This document shows, piece by piece, positions 53,117 through 62,234 of a stretch of 64,000 nucleotides of DNA; position 1 is the stretch's first letter; every line of letters starts with the position of its first letter. Position numbers and translations under genes: made by a program. This DNA comes from Kitasatospora purpeofusca (GTDB lineage Bacteria > Actinomycetota > Actinomycetes > Streptomycetales > Streptomycetaceae): assembly GCF_000718025.1 (NCBI RefSeq), contig NZ_JODS01000011.1:1-64000 (forward strand). The letters run 5' to 3'. Below the pieces are notes generated by a model, which was not told where the DNA came from, did no database searches, and was given only the letters and a program-made list of their open reading frames with translations.

Positions 53117-53156
53117 CGCGAAGGGGTGTCCGTTCAAGGGGCGGGACGGGGCAGAT

Positions 53157-53688
53157 TCAGGGCATCCAGGTGCCGGTGCGCTCCGGGCGGCGCAGTTGCT
53201 GGGCGGCGGTGGGCGCGTCCAGGGCGGTGGCGCGCTCGGCGAGCCGGCGGTCGGTGGTGGTGCGGTGTTCGGCCGGCCTGTGGTCGTCGTACTTGAACTT
53301 CGCCCGTACCTGGGTGACGTCCAGGCGCAGGCCGCGGATGGCGGAGCGCATCCGCCGGTAGGGGGCTTGTAGACCTCGATGGGTACGTGGTCGCCGTCGG
53401 GCCGGAAGTGGGCCATCCGGTGGGCGCGCCAGGGGCCGGGGACGAAGGCGTAGTCGCCGGTGATGGTGAAGGTCACGTTCGGATCGGCCTCGATCGCTTC
53501 CAGGCGGGGTTGGGGCGGGCGAGGTGGATCAGCAGTGCGGTGTCGTGGGTGGCGAAGTGGGTGGGCGCGGCGATCGGGGCGCTGCCGGGCGGGCCGTTGA
53601 CGCTGAGGACGCCGGAGTCGTGGCCGCCGGCGATCCACGCCTGCCATGCGGCATCGTCCAGTGCGGCGTCCCAGGGCTGGATGAACAT
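53157..53688 (-). pseudogene. PaiB-type FMN-binding regulator pseudogene
   Basis: Three PaiB pieces lie in different frames: MFIQPWDAALDDAAWQAWIA through HLARPNP (53688-53490), then AIEADPNVTFTITGDYAFVP through AHFRPDGDHVPIEVYKPP (to about 53365), then IRGLRLDVTQVRAKFKYDDH and AEHRTTTDRRLAERATALD (to 53157). An internal segment after GPWRAH, where family members have the SYYAAVQ region, is missing. With two frameshifts and a deletion it cannot give a full protein. Intact PaiB proteins bind FMN and occur beside similar transporters. Confidence 0.8.
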
Positions 53689-53717
53689 CTCGGGTTCCTT
53701 CCGTGGTGGGCCGGGGG

Positions 53718-54551
53718 TCAGGCGAGGGCGAGGAGGCTGACGGCGAGGGCTGCGACGCCCAGGCCGACCAGTTGGCCGCGGTGGATGCGTTCGCCCAGGA
53801 CGCTGCGGGCGAGCAGGACGGTGCCGGCCGGGTAGAGGGCGGTGACGACGGCGACGACGGCCAGGTCGCCGCTGCGGGCGGCGAGCAGGAACAGCAGGTT
53901 GGCCACGGAGTCGAGCACGCCGGCGGCGGCCGAGATCGCGTAGACGGGCTTCTCCGTGCCCAGGCGCCGGAACATCACGCCGGCGGCGGCCAGGGTGACC
54001 GCGGAGGAGACGGCGCGGCCGACGATCAGCGGGCCGACGCCGCTGTCGGCGGGCGCCTGGTGCAGGAACACCAGTTGCAGGGCGATGGCGGCGCCGGCAC
54101 CGAAGGCCAGCAGCAGGGCGGTGCGCGAGGGGCGGGCACCGCCGCCGGGCCCGGCGCTGACCATCACCACCGCCGCCAGGGCCAGGGGCAGGCCGATCAG
54201 GGCGGCCGGCCCCAGGTGCTCGCCCTGCAGCAGACCGACGGTCACCGGCAGCATCGCCGAGACCAGCGCGGTGATCGGGGAGAGCACGTTCATCGGGCCG
54301 ATCGCCAGTGTCTTGTAGAGCAGCGCGAACGCGGCGGCCGACGCCACTCCGGAGGCCGCGCCCCAGACGAGGGTGGCGGGGGCGAAGGAGGCGCCGAGGA
54401 AGGGCCACAGCAGCAGCTCGACGGTGAGCGAGGCCGGGGCGGCGACCATCACGGTGCGCAGGACGTGGGCCTTTCGGGCGCCGAGTCCTCCTAGGAAGTC
54501 GGCGCACCCGTAGGCCAGGGAACTTCCCAGGGCCAGCAAAAGGGCGATCAC
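53718..54551 (-). CDS. EamA/DMT-superfamily transporter
   Basis: The product has 277 residues with ten transmembrane segments in two EamA repeats, starting LLLALGSSLAYGCADFLGGL and ending LVGLGVAALAVSLLALA. The repeat signature PITALVSAMLPVTVGLLQGE in repeat one is echoed by VVTALYPAGTVLLARSVLGE in repeat two. GTG 54551 was chosen because the first span starts there. A promoter TTGTAC-17-GATAGT lies just upstream. The transporter probably exports an amino acid or drug-like metabolite. It heads a cluster with the PaiB-like pseudogene and the B3/B4 gene and is divergent from an XRE-cupin regulator. Confidence 0.88.
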   Translation of the reverse strand: MIALLLALGSSLAYGCADFLGGLGARKAHVLRTVMVAAPASLTVELLLWPFLGASFAPATLVWGAASGVASAAAFALLYKTLAIGPMNVLSPITALVSAMLPVTVGLLQGEHLGPAALIGLPLALAAVVMVSAGPGGGARPSRTALLLAFGAGAAIALQLVFLHQAPADSGVGPLIVGRAVSSAVTLAAAGVMFRRLGTEKPVYAISAAAGVLDSVANLLFLLAARSGDLAVVAVVTALYPAGTVLLARSVLGERIHRGQLVGLGVAALAVSLLALA

Positions 54552-54566
54552 GGTGGTACATCCCTT

Positions 54567-54614
54567 ACTATCAATGGAACGACTACACCGTACAACGAAA
54601 CGACCGGTGGTTGT
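54567..54614. promoter_or_regulatory. Transporter promoter and possible operator
   Basis: Minus strand: -35 TTGTAC (54595-54590), 17-base spacer, -10 GATAGT (54572-54567). An inverted repeat ACAAC (54592-54596) / GTTGT (54610-54614) overlaps the -35 and is a candidate site for the divergent XRE-cupin regulator. This intergenic stretch is clearly more A/T-rich than its flanks. Confidence 0.5.
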
Positions 54615-54671
54615 CGACCGACCGACCGAACGGTGCAGTGCACCGACCTGCTGGAGCGAAGGATGACGGCG

Positions 54672-55247
54672 ATGACCGAGACCGAGGCGGCGCTGCAGGC
54701 GCTCGCGCGCAACGTCCGCGCCGCCCGCACCCGCGCCGGACTGTCCCTGGACGAGCTCGGCCGCCGCGCCAAGGTCAGCAAGGGCGCCCTCGTCGCCCTG
54801 GAGAAGGCCCAGGGCAATCCGAACTTCGCCACCCTGGTCCGCCTCGCCGACACCCTCGGCGTCTCCGTCTCCGCGTTGACCGAGGGCCGCACCGAACAGC
54901 GCGTACGGGTGGTGGACAGCGCCACCGTCATGCCCCTGTGGAAGGGCGAGCACGGCAGCGAGGCCCGCCTCATGCTGACCACAGGCGGCCCGGCCCCCAC
55001 CGAAATCTGGCGCTGGACCCTGGAACCCGGCGAGGAGTACCCCAGCCACCCCCACCAGGTCGGCGTGAGCGAGACCGTCAGCGTCACCGCCGGCGAAATG
55101 GTCCTTGTCGTCGCCGGCACCGAACACCCCGTCGCCGCCGGGCAGACCGCCACCTTCGACGCCGACACCACCCACACCTACCGCGGCACGGGCACCGGGA
55201 CCTGCCACCTGATCATGACCGTCCACCTACCCCCAGGACCGGCGTAG
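54672..55247 (+). CDS. XRE-family regulator with cupin domain
   Basis: The product has 191 residues. The helix-turn-helix (about 8-65) reads ARNVRAARTRAGLSLDELGR, RAKVSKGALVALEKAQGNPN, FATLVRLADTLGVSVSALTE. The cupin ligand-binding domain (about 100-185) has WRWTLEPGEEYPSHPHQVGV and GEMVLVVAGTEHPVAAGQTA. ATG 54672 is preferred over 54663 because AAGG is nine bases from it and abuts the other. This class commonly represses a divergent amino-acid or amine exporter and its associated genes, which fits the DMT cluster here. Confidence 0.9.
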   Translation: MTETEAALQALARNVRAARTRAGLSLDELGRRAKVSKGALVALEKAQGNPNFATLVRLADTLGVSVSALTEGRTEQRVRVVDSATVMPLWKGEHGSEARLMLTTGGPAPTEIWRWTLEPGEEYPSHPHQVGVSETVSVTAGEMVLVVAGTEHPVAAGQTATFDADTTHTYRGTGTGTCHLIMTVHLPPGPA

Positions 55248-56109
55248 GTTGCGATAGCCCCGAGAGGCGGACGGCCTCCGCTCGGAGGCTCGGCCGGGAC
55301 TACACCCTGACACCCAAACCCCACCCAGTCGAAAGCCGGACGAAGCGGAGAATCGCGAGCAGACCCGGCCGTTCTCCGAGATCCTCATCGGGGCGGCGAC
55401 CGAGTCAGCCGGTGGGGCCGGCGCCAGGGACGGCAGGCCCTCGGCGGCGGCGTGGTGGACGTGGCCGCTCAATTGGTTCTCCGAATTCCGGCCGTGAATT
55501 CTACGACGGGGCCCCGTTGCAGCACGGGGAGGGCACGGCGCACGCCCGGCGGGCCGCGCGTTCGCCGGTGGTGCTTCGCGGCAGAACCCGGCGTGCAGAC
55601 GGGCGGGCTCCGCACCACCAAGTGGTGGTGCGGAGCCCGCCCGGGCCGACGGTGTCACCGGGCAGTGCCGCTGCCGCCGTAGTGGCCCTCCAACCGTTCG
55701 TGGTACTCGCGGTCGCCGCTGTGCCGGTCCTTGTCGAACGCGCGGGAATTCTTGATCTCGTCCTTGGTGCGGTCCACCCACACCGCCGCGCTCCCCGCGC
55801 CGGTCCCGCCCGCCGGCGCCCGTACCCAGCGTGCGCGAGAGCAGGAATCGGCGACGCCGAAGCAGCCCAGGAGACAGGAGGTCCGGGCTGGTGCGGCTCG
55901 TCGCATCGCTTGACGGAGGACCCGACTCGGCCATCGTCCGCGGGCCGCACCGCTTCCGCCCTCAGATCTCGACGTCGCCGTAACCGACCTCGCCAAGCAT
56001 CAGCTGCGAGCACCTGTCACTCGGGGCCTCGTCCGTACGGGAACGACCATGGCCGGTTTCCCGGTCGCGGGGCAGACGGCGCGGGGATCGATCCGTACGC
56101 TGGGCGTTC
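55248..56109. other. Intergenic region with a PRC-barrel-like gene fragment
   Basis: The minus-strand end of a frame stopping at 55655 reads AAVWVDRTKDEIKNSRAFDK then DREYHERLEGHYG, the C-terminal pattern of actinomycete PRC-barrel stress proteins. Only about 45 codons are recognisable. No other gene is seen. Confidence 0.4.
55600..55643. terminator. 21-bp perfect hairpin
   Basis: CGGGCGGGCTCCGCACCACCA (55600-55620) pairs exactly with 55623-55643 around a two-base AG loop. It lies directly downstream of the PRC-barrel fragment's stop codon on the minus strand, so it is probably the surviving terminator of that lost gene. Confidence 0.7.
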
Positions 56110-56667
56110 ATGTCGATCACAGCCTCGGCGATGGGGCGTGCGCGCCTCCTCCCGGTCCTGACGCTTCTCACGCTCCTTCTCACCCTGACGGGTACCGGCG
56201 GGCGGGCCTTCGCCGCCGACCCCGCTCAGCCGCACTTCACGGCGACCGTTGACGACACCACTCTGACAGCCGGCCAGATCGGCAGACTCAGTGTGACGTT
56301 CACCAACCGCCAGGACCAGCCGGTGACCTTCCTCTACGCGACGGTCGACACCGTCGACGTGAACGCGTCGTGGCTCACGGTCCGGCACGAGTTCGCGGGC
56401 TGCGCGGGCGGCGCCGGCTGGTGCAGTGCCGTGCCTGACAGCGCGAGCTTCAACCTGACGTACCCGCAGGTGCCGATCCTGCCGGGCGAGAGCCGCACCG
56501 TGGCCTTCGACTACCGCTTCACCGCGGACTCGGACTGCACCACCGGCGCCCAGTTCGGCTTCGGGGTGCAGTACTTCTACTACGAGTACGGCACGAGCAC
56601 CTACCAGTCCTCCCAGAGCCTGACCCCGCCCACCATCATCACCCTGGTCTGTCCGACCGCGGCGTAA
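56110..56667 (+). CDS. Secreted beta-rich protein
   Basis: The product has 185 residues. The signal peptide ends near RAFAA (about 35). The mature domain reads like an immunoglobulin-like beta sandwich: HFTATVDDTTLTAGQIGRLS, VTFTNRQDQPVTFLYATVDT, ILPGESRTVAFDYRF. It has four Cys (EFAGCAGGAGWCS, DSDCTTGAQ, TLVCPTAA) that could form two disulphides. The start is ATG 56110; the upstream ribosome site is weak (GGGCG). It is isolated, convergent with the pyruvate oxidase operon and separated from it by a large hairpin. The function is unknown; related exported proteins are common in streptomycetes. Confidence 0.75.
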   Translation: MSITASAMGRARLLPVLTLLTLLLTLTGTGGRAFAADPAQPHFTATVDDTTLTAGQIGRLSVTFTNRQDQPVTFLYATVDTVDVNASWLTVRHEFAGCAGGAGWCSAVPDSASFNLTYPQVPILPGESRTVAFDYRFTADSDCTTGAQFGFGVQYFYYEYGTSTYQSSQSLTPPTIITLVCPTAA

Positions 56668-56786
56668 CCCCTCGGACTACCGTCCGGAAGCGGACGGAAG
56701 CGGACGGCAGCGGTCCCGGGGTTCTCCAGGACGTCGGACTCCGCCATGACCCGAACCACCTCGGTGGGCCGGTTGCGCAACGGGCA

Positions 56787-56853
56787 CCGGCGGCGACACC
56801 CCGGCGAGGGCTCCCGAATCCGCAACCGGGCCGGGCCGGGGTGTCGCCGCCGG
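56787..56853. terminator. Bidirectional terminator between convergent genes
   Basis: A 19-base-pair perfect stem, CCGGCGGCGACACCCCGGC (56787-56805) / GCCGGGGTGTCGCCGCCGG (56835-56853), with a 29-base loop. It lies between the secreted protein and the pyruvate oxidase gene. Confidence 0.7.
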
Positions 56854-56925
56854 CCCGGGGGGTCCGGGGCCGGGATTCCGGTGGGGCGTCGGTGCTGCGG
56901 ACAGCAGGGCTGTCCGCGCGGTGGA

Positions 56926-58650
56926 TCAGTCGCTGCTGGCGAGTGTCTCCTTGATCCTCGCGATCGCGAAGCCCCATCCCTGTTGGACGGTCGGCTTGCC
57001 GGGGACAGCCAGTTCCTGGGGGTTGGTCAGGACGTCGAGGAGTACCGGCCCCGGCGTGTCGAAGGCCCGCTGGACACCGTCGCGCAGTTCGGAGGGTCGG
57101 GTGATACGGATGCCGGTCAGACCGAGAGCGGTGGCGACTGCGGCGAAGTCCGGGTTGTCGAGCTCGGTGCCGAACTCCGGGAGTCCGGCCTGTTCCTGTT
57201 CGAGTTTGACCATGCCGAGGCGGCGGTTGTCGAAGACCACGAGCTTCACCGGCAGCCGGTAGGTCTTGATGGTCATCAGGTCGCCGAGCAGCATGCTGAG
57301 GCCGCCGTCGCCACAGAACGCGACGACCTGTCGGTCGGGAGCCCAGAGTTGGGCGCCGATGGCCTGGGGCATGGCGTTGGCCATGGAGCCGAGGTTGTAG
57401 GAGCCCAGCAGCTGCCGGCGCCCGTGCATGGTCACGAAGCGGGACAGCCAGACGGTGGCCATGCCGGTGTCGGAGGTGAAGACCGCGTCGTCGCTCGCGC
57501 AGGCGTTCACCGCTGCGGCCAGCGCCTCGGGGCGCACGTCGTGGTCGCGATTGTCCAGGACGCTGCGCAGGCGGCCGAGCAGGCGGTGGTCGTGGTCGGG
57601 GTCGGCCAGGCGCTGCTGGTCGGCGGTCCACCGTTCGAAGCGGTCCCGGGCGGACTCGAGGTGCGAACGGTCCCCCGCCGGCACGAGATGCGGGAGAAGT
57701 GCGCGCAGGGTGGCTGCGGTGTCACCGGCCAGGCCCACGTCGACGGGCGTCCGGCGGCCGAGGTGGCGTTCCAGGAGGTCGATCTGGAGGACCTTGCAGT
57801 CGGTGGGGTACCAGTCGCGGTAGGGGAAGTCCGTGCCGAGCATGATCAGGGTGTCGCAGGCGTCCAGTGCCTCGACGGCGGCGGGGTTGCCGATGAGGCC
57901 GGTCTGTCCGACCTGGTAGGGGTTGTCGTCCTCGAAGCCCTCCTTGGCCTTGAGGGTGAGGACCATCGGTGCGGACAGGCGCTCGGCGAGTTCCAGCACC
58001 TGTGCACGGGCGTCGCGGGCGCCTTGGCCGACCAGCAGGGTGACCCGGTCGGCGGCGTTGACAAGGTCGGCGGCCTCCCGGATTCCGGCGTCGTCGGGCC
58101 GGGTGACGGGACGGGCACGAGGGAAGCGGGCGGGCCGGTCGTCGGCCAGTTCCCGGTCACCGAGGTCCCCGGGGACGGTGAGGACCGCCACCCCGCGTTC
58201 GCTGACCGCGGAGCGCACGGCGCTCTCCAGCATCCTCGGCAGCTGGTCCACCGAGGTGACCGTGGCCCGGAAGACCGCGACGTCCCGGAACAGCATGTCG
58301 TTGTCGACTTCCTGGAAGTAGTCGCTGCCCATCTCGGCGGAGGGGACCTGTCCGGCGATGGCGAGTACCGGGGTGCGGCTCTTGGCCGCGTCGTAGAGGC
58401 CGTTGAGCAGGTGCACCGATCCAGGGCCGACGGTGCCCATGCACACACCGAGGGTTCCGGACAGCTGGGACTGGGCACCGGCCGCGAACGCGGCGGCCTC
58501 CTCGTGACGGCAGCCTACCCAGTCGAGACCGTCGGTGGTGCGGATGGCATCGGTCAGCGGGTTCAAGGCGTCGCCGACGACGCCGAAGACGTGGCGCACG
58601 CCCAGCTCCTGCAGGGCATCGACGATCACGCGGGCGACGGTACGTGCCAC
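56926..58650 (-). CDS. poxB: Pyruvate oxidase/dehydrogenase-type thiamine-diphosphate enzyme
   Basis: The product has 574 residues, the PoxB length. The N-terminal PYR domain has the catalytic Glu in CRHEEAAAFAAGAQ and GTVGPGSVHLLNGLYDA. The central FAD-binding-type domain (about 185-340) has LTVPGDLGD and AADRVTLLVGQGARDARAQ. The C-terminal PP domain has the thiamine motif GDGGLSMLLGDL through VFDN. Expected reaction: oxidative decarboxylation of pyruvate to acetate and CO2, passing electrons to quinone. GTG 58650 has AAGGGA nine bases upstream. It is second in an operon, 19 bases after the glutamate-synthase-like gene. I use the symbol by family resemblance; acetolactate-synthase-like activity is the alternative. 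Confidence 0.88.
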   Translation of the reverse strand: MARTVARVIVDALQELGVRHVFGVVGDALNPLTDAIRTTDGLDWVGCRHEEAAAFAAGAQSQLSGTLGVCMGTVGPGSVHLLNGLYDAAKSRTPVLAIAGQVPSAEMGSDYFQEVDNDMLFRDVAVFRATVTSVDQLPRMLESAVRSAVSERGVAVLTVPGDLGDRELADDRPARFPRARPVTRPDDAGIREAADLVNAADRVTLLVGQGARDARAQVLELAERLSAPMVLTLKAKEGFEDDNPYQVGQTGLIGNPAAVEALDACDTLIMLGTDFPYRDWYPTDCKVLQIDLLERHLGRRTPVDVGLAGDTAATLRALLPHLVPAGDRSHLESARDRFERWTADQQRLADPDHDHRLLGRLRSVLDNRDHDVRPEALAAAVNACASDDAVFTSDTGMATVWLSRFVTMHGRRQLLGSYNLGSMANAMPQAIGAQLWAPDRQVVAFCGDGGLSMLLGDLMTIKTYRLPVKLVVFDNRRLGMVKLEQEQAGLPEFGTELDNPDFAAVATALGLTGIRITRPSELRDGVQRAFDTPGPVLLDVLTNPQELAVPGKPTVQQGWGFAIARIKETLASSD

Positions 58651-58669
58651 GGGAAATCCCTTCGAAGTG

Positions 58670-60253
58670 TCAGACAGTGAATCGGTCGGGGTCGGCGCTG
58701 TTCCAGTCACGCGCCCACGATGCGGGCACGTCCTGCAGCAGCTGCCCCGGGTCCAGCCAGGGGTGGAGGTCCGCGTAGGAGCGGATGGTCTGCGGATCGA
58801 GACGACGCCGGAGCATGTGCGGATGCAACTGGGACGGGCTGTCGACTCCCATGGCGGCCATGATCTGCAGAGCGCTCCTGACGGTGGCCTCCTGGTAGCG
58901 GCACACGCGCTGGGCCTTGTCGCCCACGTTCAGGGCGCGGGCCCGGCGCGGGTCCTGGGTGGCCACGCCGACCGGGCAGGTGTTGGTGTGGCAGCGCTGG
59001 GCCTGGATGCAGCCGACGGCGAACATCATGGCCCGGGCGGCGTTGGTGTAGTCGGCCCCTTGGACCAGCCGCTTCACCAGATCGCTCCCGGTGGCGACCT
59101 TGCCGCTGGCACCGATCTTGATCCGGTCCCGCAGACCGGTGCCCACCAGAGCGTTGTGGACCGTCATCAGGCCCTCGGTCAGCGGCATCCCGACGTGGTC
59201 GGCGAACTCCAGCGGGGCCGCTCCGGTCCCGCCCTCCGCGCCGTCGACGACGATGAAGTCCGGCGTCACCCCTTCTGCCAGCATGGCCTTGCAGACCGCG
59301 AGGAACTGGCTGCGGGAGCCGACGCACAGCTTGAAGCCGGTCGGCTTGCCGTCCGCGAGCGCACGCATCCGGCCGATGAACCGCACCAGTTCACGCGGGG
59401 TGGAGAACACCCGATGGTAGGGCGGGGAAACAACGGTCTTGCCCTGCGGGACACCGCGGACCCTCGCGATCTCCGCGTTGACCTTCGGCCCCGGCAGAAC
59501 GCCGCCGATCCCCGGTTTGGCGCCCTGGCTGAGCTTCAGCGACACGCACTTCACCTGCGGGTGCGCCGCCTTCTCGGTGAACAGGGCGGAGTCGAAGCCC
59601 CCGTCCTCGGTGCGGCAGCCGAAGTAGCCGGTGCCGATCTCCCACACCAGATCTCCCCCGGGCCGCAGGTGGTACTCGGACAGCCCGCCCTCGCCCGTGT
59701 CGTGGGCGAATCCGCCCAGCGCGGCGCCCTTGTTCAGAGCGAGGACCGCGTTGGCCGACAGGGAGCCGAAACTCATCGCCGAGACGTTGAGCAGCGCCAT
59801 GTCGTACGGCCGGGTGCAGTGCGGCCCGCCCACCCGGACCAGCGGGGCCCGCGTGGGCACGGCGACCGGAGCCATGGACGGTACGAGGAATTCGCGGCCG
59901 CTCTCGTAGAGGTCGAGTTCGGTGCCGAACGGCTCCTCCGCATCAGTGCCCTTGGCCCGCTCGTAGACGATGCTGCGGGTGTCGCGGTCGAAGGGGCGCC
60001 CGTCCACGTTGCGCTCGACGAAGTACTGCTGGACCTCGGGCCGGATGCCCTCCAGTGCGAACCGCAGGTGGCCCAGCACCGGGTAGTTGCGCAGCACCGA
60101 ATGGCGGGTCTGCAGCACATCAGCCACCGCGAGGACCGTCAACGCCAGCACGGGAACGGCCGCCCACCACCACCAGGGTGACACCACGAACGCCGCCGCC
60201 ACGACGACGGCCGACCCGCACACCGATCCGGCGATCCACAGAAGTCTCAGCAC
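58670..60253 (-). CDS. Membrane-anchored FMN-binding glutamate synthase family protein
   Basis: The product has 527 residues. Two N-terminal transmembrane segments (LLWIAGSVCGSAVVVAAAFV, WWWAAVPVLALTVLAVADVL) precede a GltB-type FMN/Fe-S barrel. It has ALLNVSAMSFGSLSANAVLA, GEGGLSEYHLRPGGDLVWEI, FIVVDGAEGGTGAAPLEF, and the cysteine cluster GCIQAQRCHTNTCPVGVATQ, which would hold a [3Fe-4S] cluster. The glutaminase and NADPH domains of true glutamate synthases are absent. GTG 60253 is the best start just before the first span; its ribosome site is weak. It is co-transcribed with the pyruvate oxidase, suggesting shared membrane electron transfer. Confidence 0.88.
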   Translation of the reverse strand: MLRLLWIAGSVCGSAVVVAAAFVVSPWWWWAAVPVLALTVLAVADVLQTRHSVLRNYPVLGHLRFALEGIRPEVQQYFVERNVDGRPFDRDTRSIVYERAKGTDAEEPFGTELDLYESGREFLVPSMAPVAVPTRAPLVRVGGPHCTRPYDMALLNVSAMSFGSLSANAVLALNKGAALGGFAHDTGEGGLSEYHLRPGGDLVWEIGTGYFGCRTEDGGFDSALFTEKAAHPQVKCVSLKLSQGAKPGIGGVLPGPKVNAEIARVRGVPQGKTVVSPPYHRVFSTPRELVRFIGRMRALADGKPTGFKLCVGSRSQFLAVCKAMLAEGVTPDFIVVDGAEGGTGAAPLEFADHVGMPLTEGLMTVHNALVGTGLRDRIKIGASGKVATGSDLVKRLVQGADYTNAARAMMFAVGCIQAQRCHTNTCPVGVATQDPRRARALNVGDKAQRVCRYQEATVRSALQIMAAMGVDSPSQLHPHMLRRRLDPQTIRSYADLHPWLDPGQLLQDVPASWARDWNSADPDRFTV

Positions 60254-60564
60254 GAGATGCCGTCTAACCCGGAGCCCCGCTTTCAACCCCGCGCAGACGG
60301 GACCTCCGTCGGCCGCCCGCTCTCCCTGCCCACGCCGACACCGGCGCACCCGGTGACGCGACCGGATCCTGCCGGAGCAGCGCGGGCCCGGGCAGCGGGG
60401 CATCGGCTCCGGCCGCTGAACGCTCCGCCCACGGCCCCGGTGCACCGTACGGTGCTCGGACGGTCACGACGTCGGCGGGTCCGCCGGTTCGGCCCGCTGC
60501 GGGTGGAGCGTCTCGTGCCGGGACAGCATCGCGACGAACTCGGCGATCACTGAGACCGGGACCG

Positions 60565-61662
60565 TCACGCACCGGTGGTCTGGTCGGTGATCATCTTCAC
60601 GAGTCCGTCGCGGCCCTCGGCGCGGAGCCGGCGCAGCTGGCGGGCGGCGCCGTTGCCGTCCCGCTGCATGCGTTCCAGCACAGGGACGATGTGCCGCTCG
60701 TCCGCGCTGTCCCCGATCACCGGGGCGAGGTGGTCCAGCAGGGCGGCCACCGCGTCACCGACCGTGGACAGCCCGCCGGACAGCGGGTCGAAGGCCGTGC
60801 TCGCGCAGCCGTGCCGGGCGCTGTGCCACACGGCGGCCGCTAGCATCTCCTGCTCGACGGCCGGGTGCGGCGGTCCGGCTTCCGCGTCGGTGAGCACCCG
60901 GGTGGCGAGTGCGCGGACGACTCCGGCGAGCATCACCGCTTCGTCGGGCCGCAGCTGGACGTCCATGGCGCGGATCTCGACGGTGGGAAAGTGCTCGGAC
61001 AGGCGAATGTGCCAGTAGACCTGTTGAATGTCGCGAATCAGCCCGCCCTCGACCAGGGCCCGGGTACGCCGGTCGTAGGCGTCGGCGCCGTGGAAGTGCG
61101 GCGGCGGCCCGCTGACGGGCCAGCGACCGAAAACGAGGGTGCGCCAGCTCGCGAAGCCGGTGTCGGTGTTCTGCCACAGCGGGGAATTCGCAGCGAGCGC
61201 CACCAGCAGCGGCAGCCAGGGGCGCAGCCCGTTCATCACGGTGACGCGCGCGTCGCGGTCGTGGATGCCGAGGTGGACGTGCATGCCCGCGATCAATTGC
61301 TGGTCGGTGAGCAGCCGGGTGTCGCTCCGCATCGCGCGGTAGCGGGCGGTGTCCGTGACGGGGACCGGCAGACGATCGGTGAACGGCGCCGCACCGCACG
61401 CGGCCAGGCGGCAGCCTTCCTGCCGGGCGGCCTCGCCGAGAGCCAGGCGCATCCGCAGCAGGTGCCCGCCGGCTTCCTCCAGGTCGTGGCAGACGGGGGT
61501 GGCGACCTCCAGTTGTGCCTGGAGCAGTTCTCGCTGGACCTCGCCGCGATCCAGGGCCGGCTGGAGGCGGGCGGCCTCGCGCACCTGGGCGGCGCGGGCC
61601 ACCGGGAGCCCGGTGGCGGGGTCGAGCAGGAGGTACTCCTCTTCGATGCCGAGCGTCAGCAT
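60565..61662 (-). CDS. YbdK-family carboxylate-amine ligase (glutamate-cysteine ligase type 2)
   Basis: The product has 365 residues, normal for the family. Motifs are LTLGIEEEYLLLDPATGLPV at the start, GMHVHLGI in the middle, NSPLWQNTDTGFASWRTLVF, and EHFPTVEIRAMDVQLRPDEA. YbdK enzymes show weak gamma-glutamylcysteine ligase activity; in actinomycetes, which use mycothiol, their true substrate is unclear. ATG 61662 was chosen because the family begins MLTLGIEEE. It is a monocistronic gene on the minus strand, 311 bases from the glutamate-synthase-like gene. Confidence 0.92.
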   Translation of the reverse strand: MLTLGIEEEYLLLDPATGLPVARAAQVREAARLQPALDRGEVQRELLQAQLEVATPVCHDLEEAGGHLLRMRLALGEAARQEGCRLAACGAAPFTDRLPVPVTDTARYRAMRSDTRLLTDQQLIAGMHVHLGIHDRDARVTVMNGLRPWLPLLVALAANSPLWQNTDTGFASWRTLVFGRWPVSGPPPHFHGADAYDRRTRALVEGGLIRDIQQVYWHIRLSEHFPTVEIRAMDVQLRPDEAVMLAGVVRALATRVLTDAEAGPPHPAVEQEMLAAAVWHSARHGCASTAFDPLSGGLSTVGDAVAALLDHLAPVIGDSADERHIVPVLERMQRDGNGAARQLRRLRAEGRDGLVKMITDQTTGA

Positions 61663-61970
61663 GTGGAGCGTGTACCCGGGAGCGGAACACCCATGCGGGG
61701 CGGCCACAACAGGGGGCGGGGTCGGGGAATCAGCATGAGTACGGCGGGGCGGACGCAGGACGGGCCGGAGGGCCGGGTGGTCGCGGCGGCATCCGGTGCT
61801 GTCAGGCGCGCAGCGGACCACCGGCAGGCCCTGCCCGTGCTGCGACCGCGTCCCTTTGGTGGCCCGCTGCCTGGGGGGCGGTGAGGAGTGGACCGGTGGG
61901 TCGGGGCGGTCGGGTTCGCGCGTGTGCCGGGAGTGGGCGGGGCTGGGGTGGCTGTCGTCGGGGTCGGTCG

Positions 61971-62234
61971 TCAGCGGCAGGTCCCGGCGGGTGGGTCGCA
62001 GCGTCGGACGTCGGTGACGCCCGGCAGGTCGGTGATCAGGCGGCGCAGGACGGCGAGTTCGGCGTCGGGGGTGCGGGGGTCGAGGACGACGAGAAGTCGT
62101 ACGGTGTCGGGCTCCCGCCTGGAGACCCGGGTGGCGCCGTGGCCGAGGCCCGGGCCGTCGTGGAGGAGTTCCGGGTGGGGGCCGGTCCCCCGGAGGGGGC
62201 TGTCCGTCCGGACGGTGGCGGCGAACGCGTCCGG
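61971..62234 (-). pseudogene. Protein-like fragment without a start codon
   Basis: Directly after the stop of the neighbouring membrane-protein frame, the same frame continues for 87 codons with real protein character: SPLRGTGPHPELLHDGPGLG, RVSRREPDTVRLLVVLDPRT, PDAELAVLRRLITDLPGVTD and VRRCDPP, ending at 61971. No ATG, GTG or TTG opens it. The second half resembles an ACT-like domain. It may be the 3' part of a gene whose start was lost. Confidence 0.35.
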
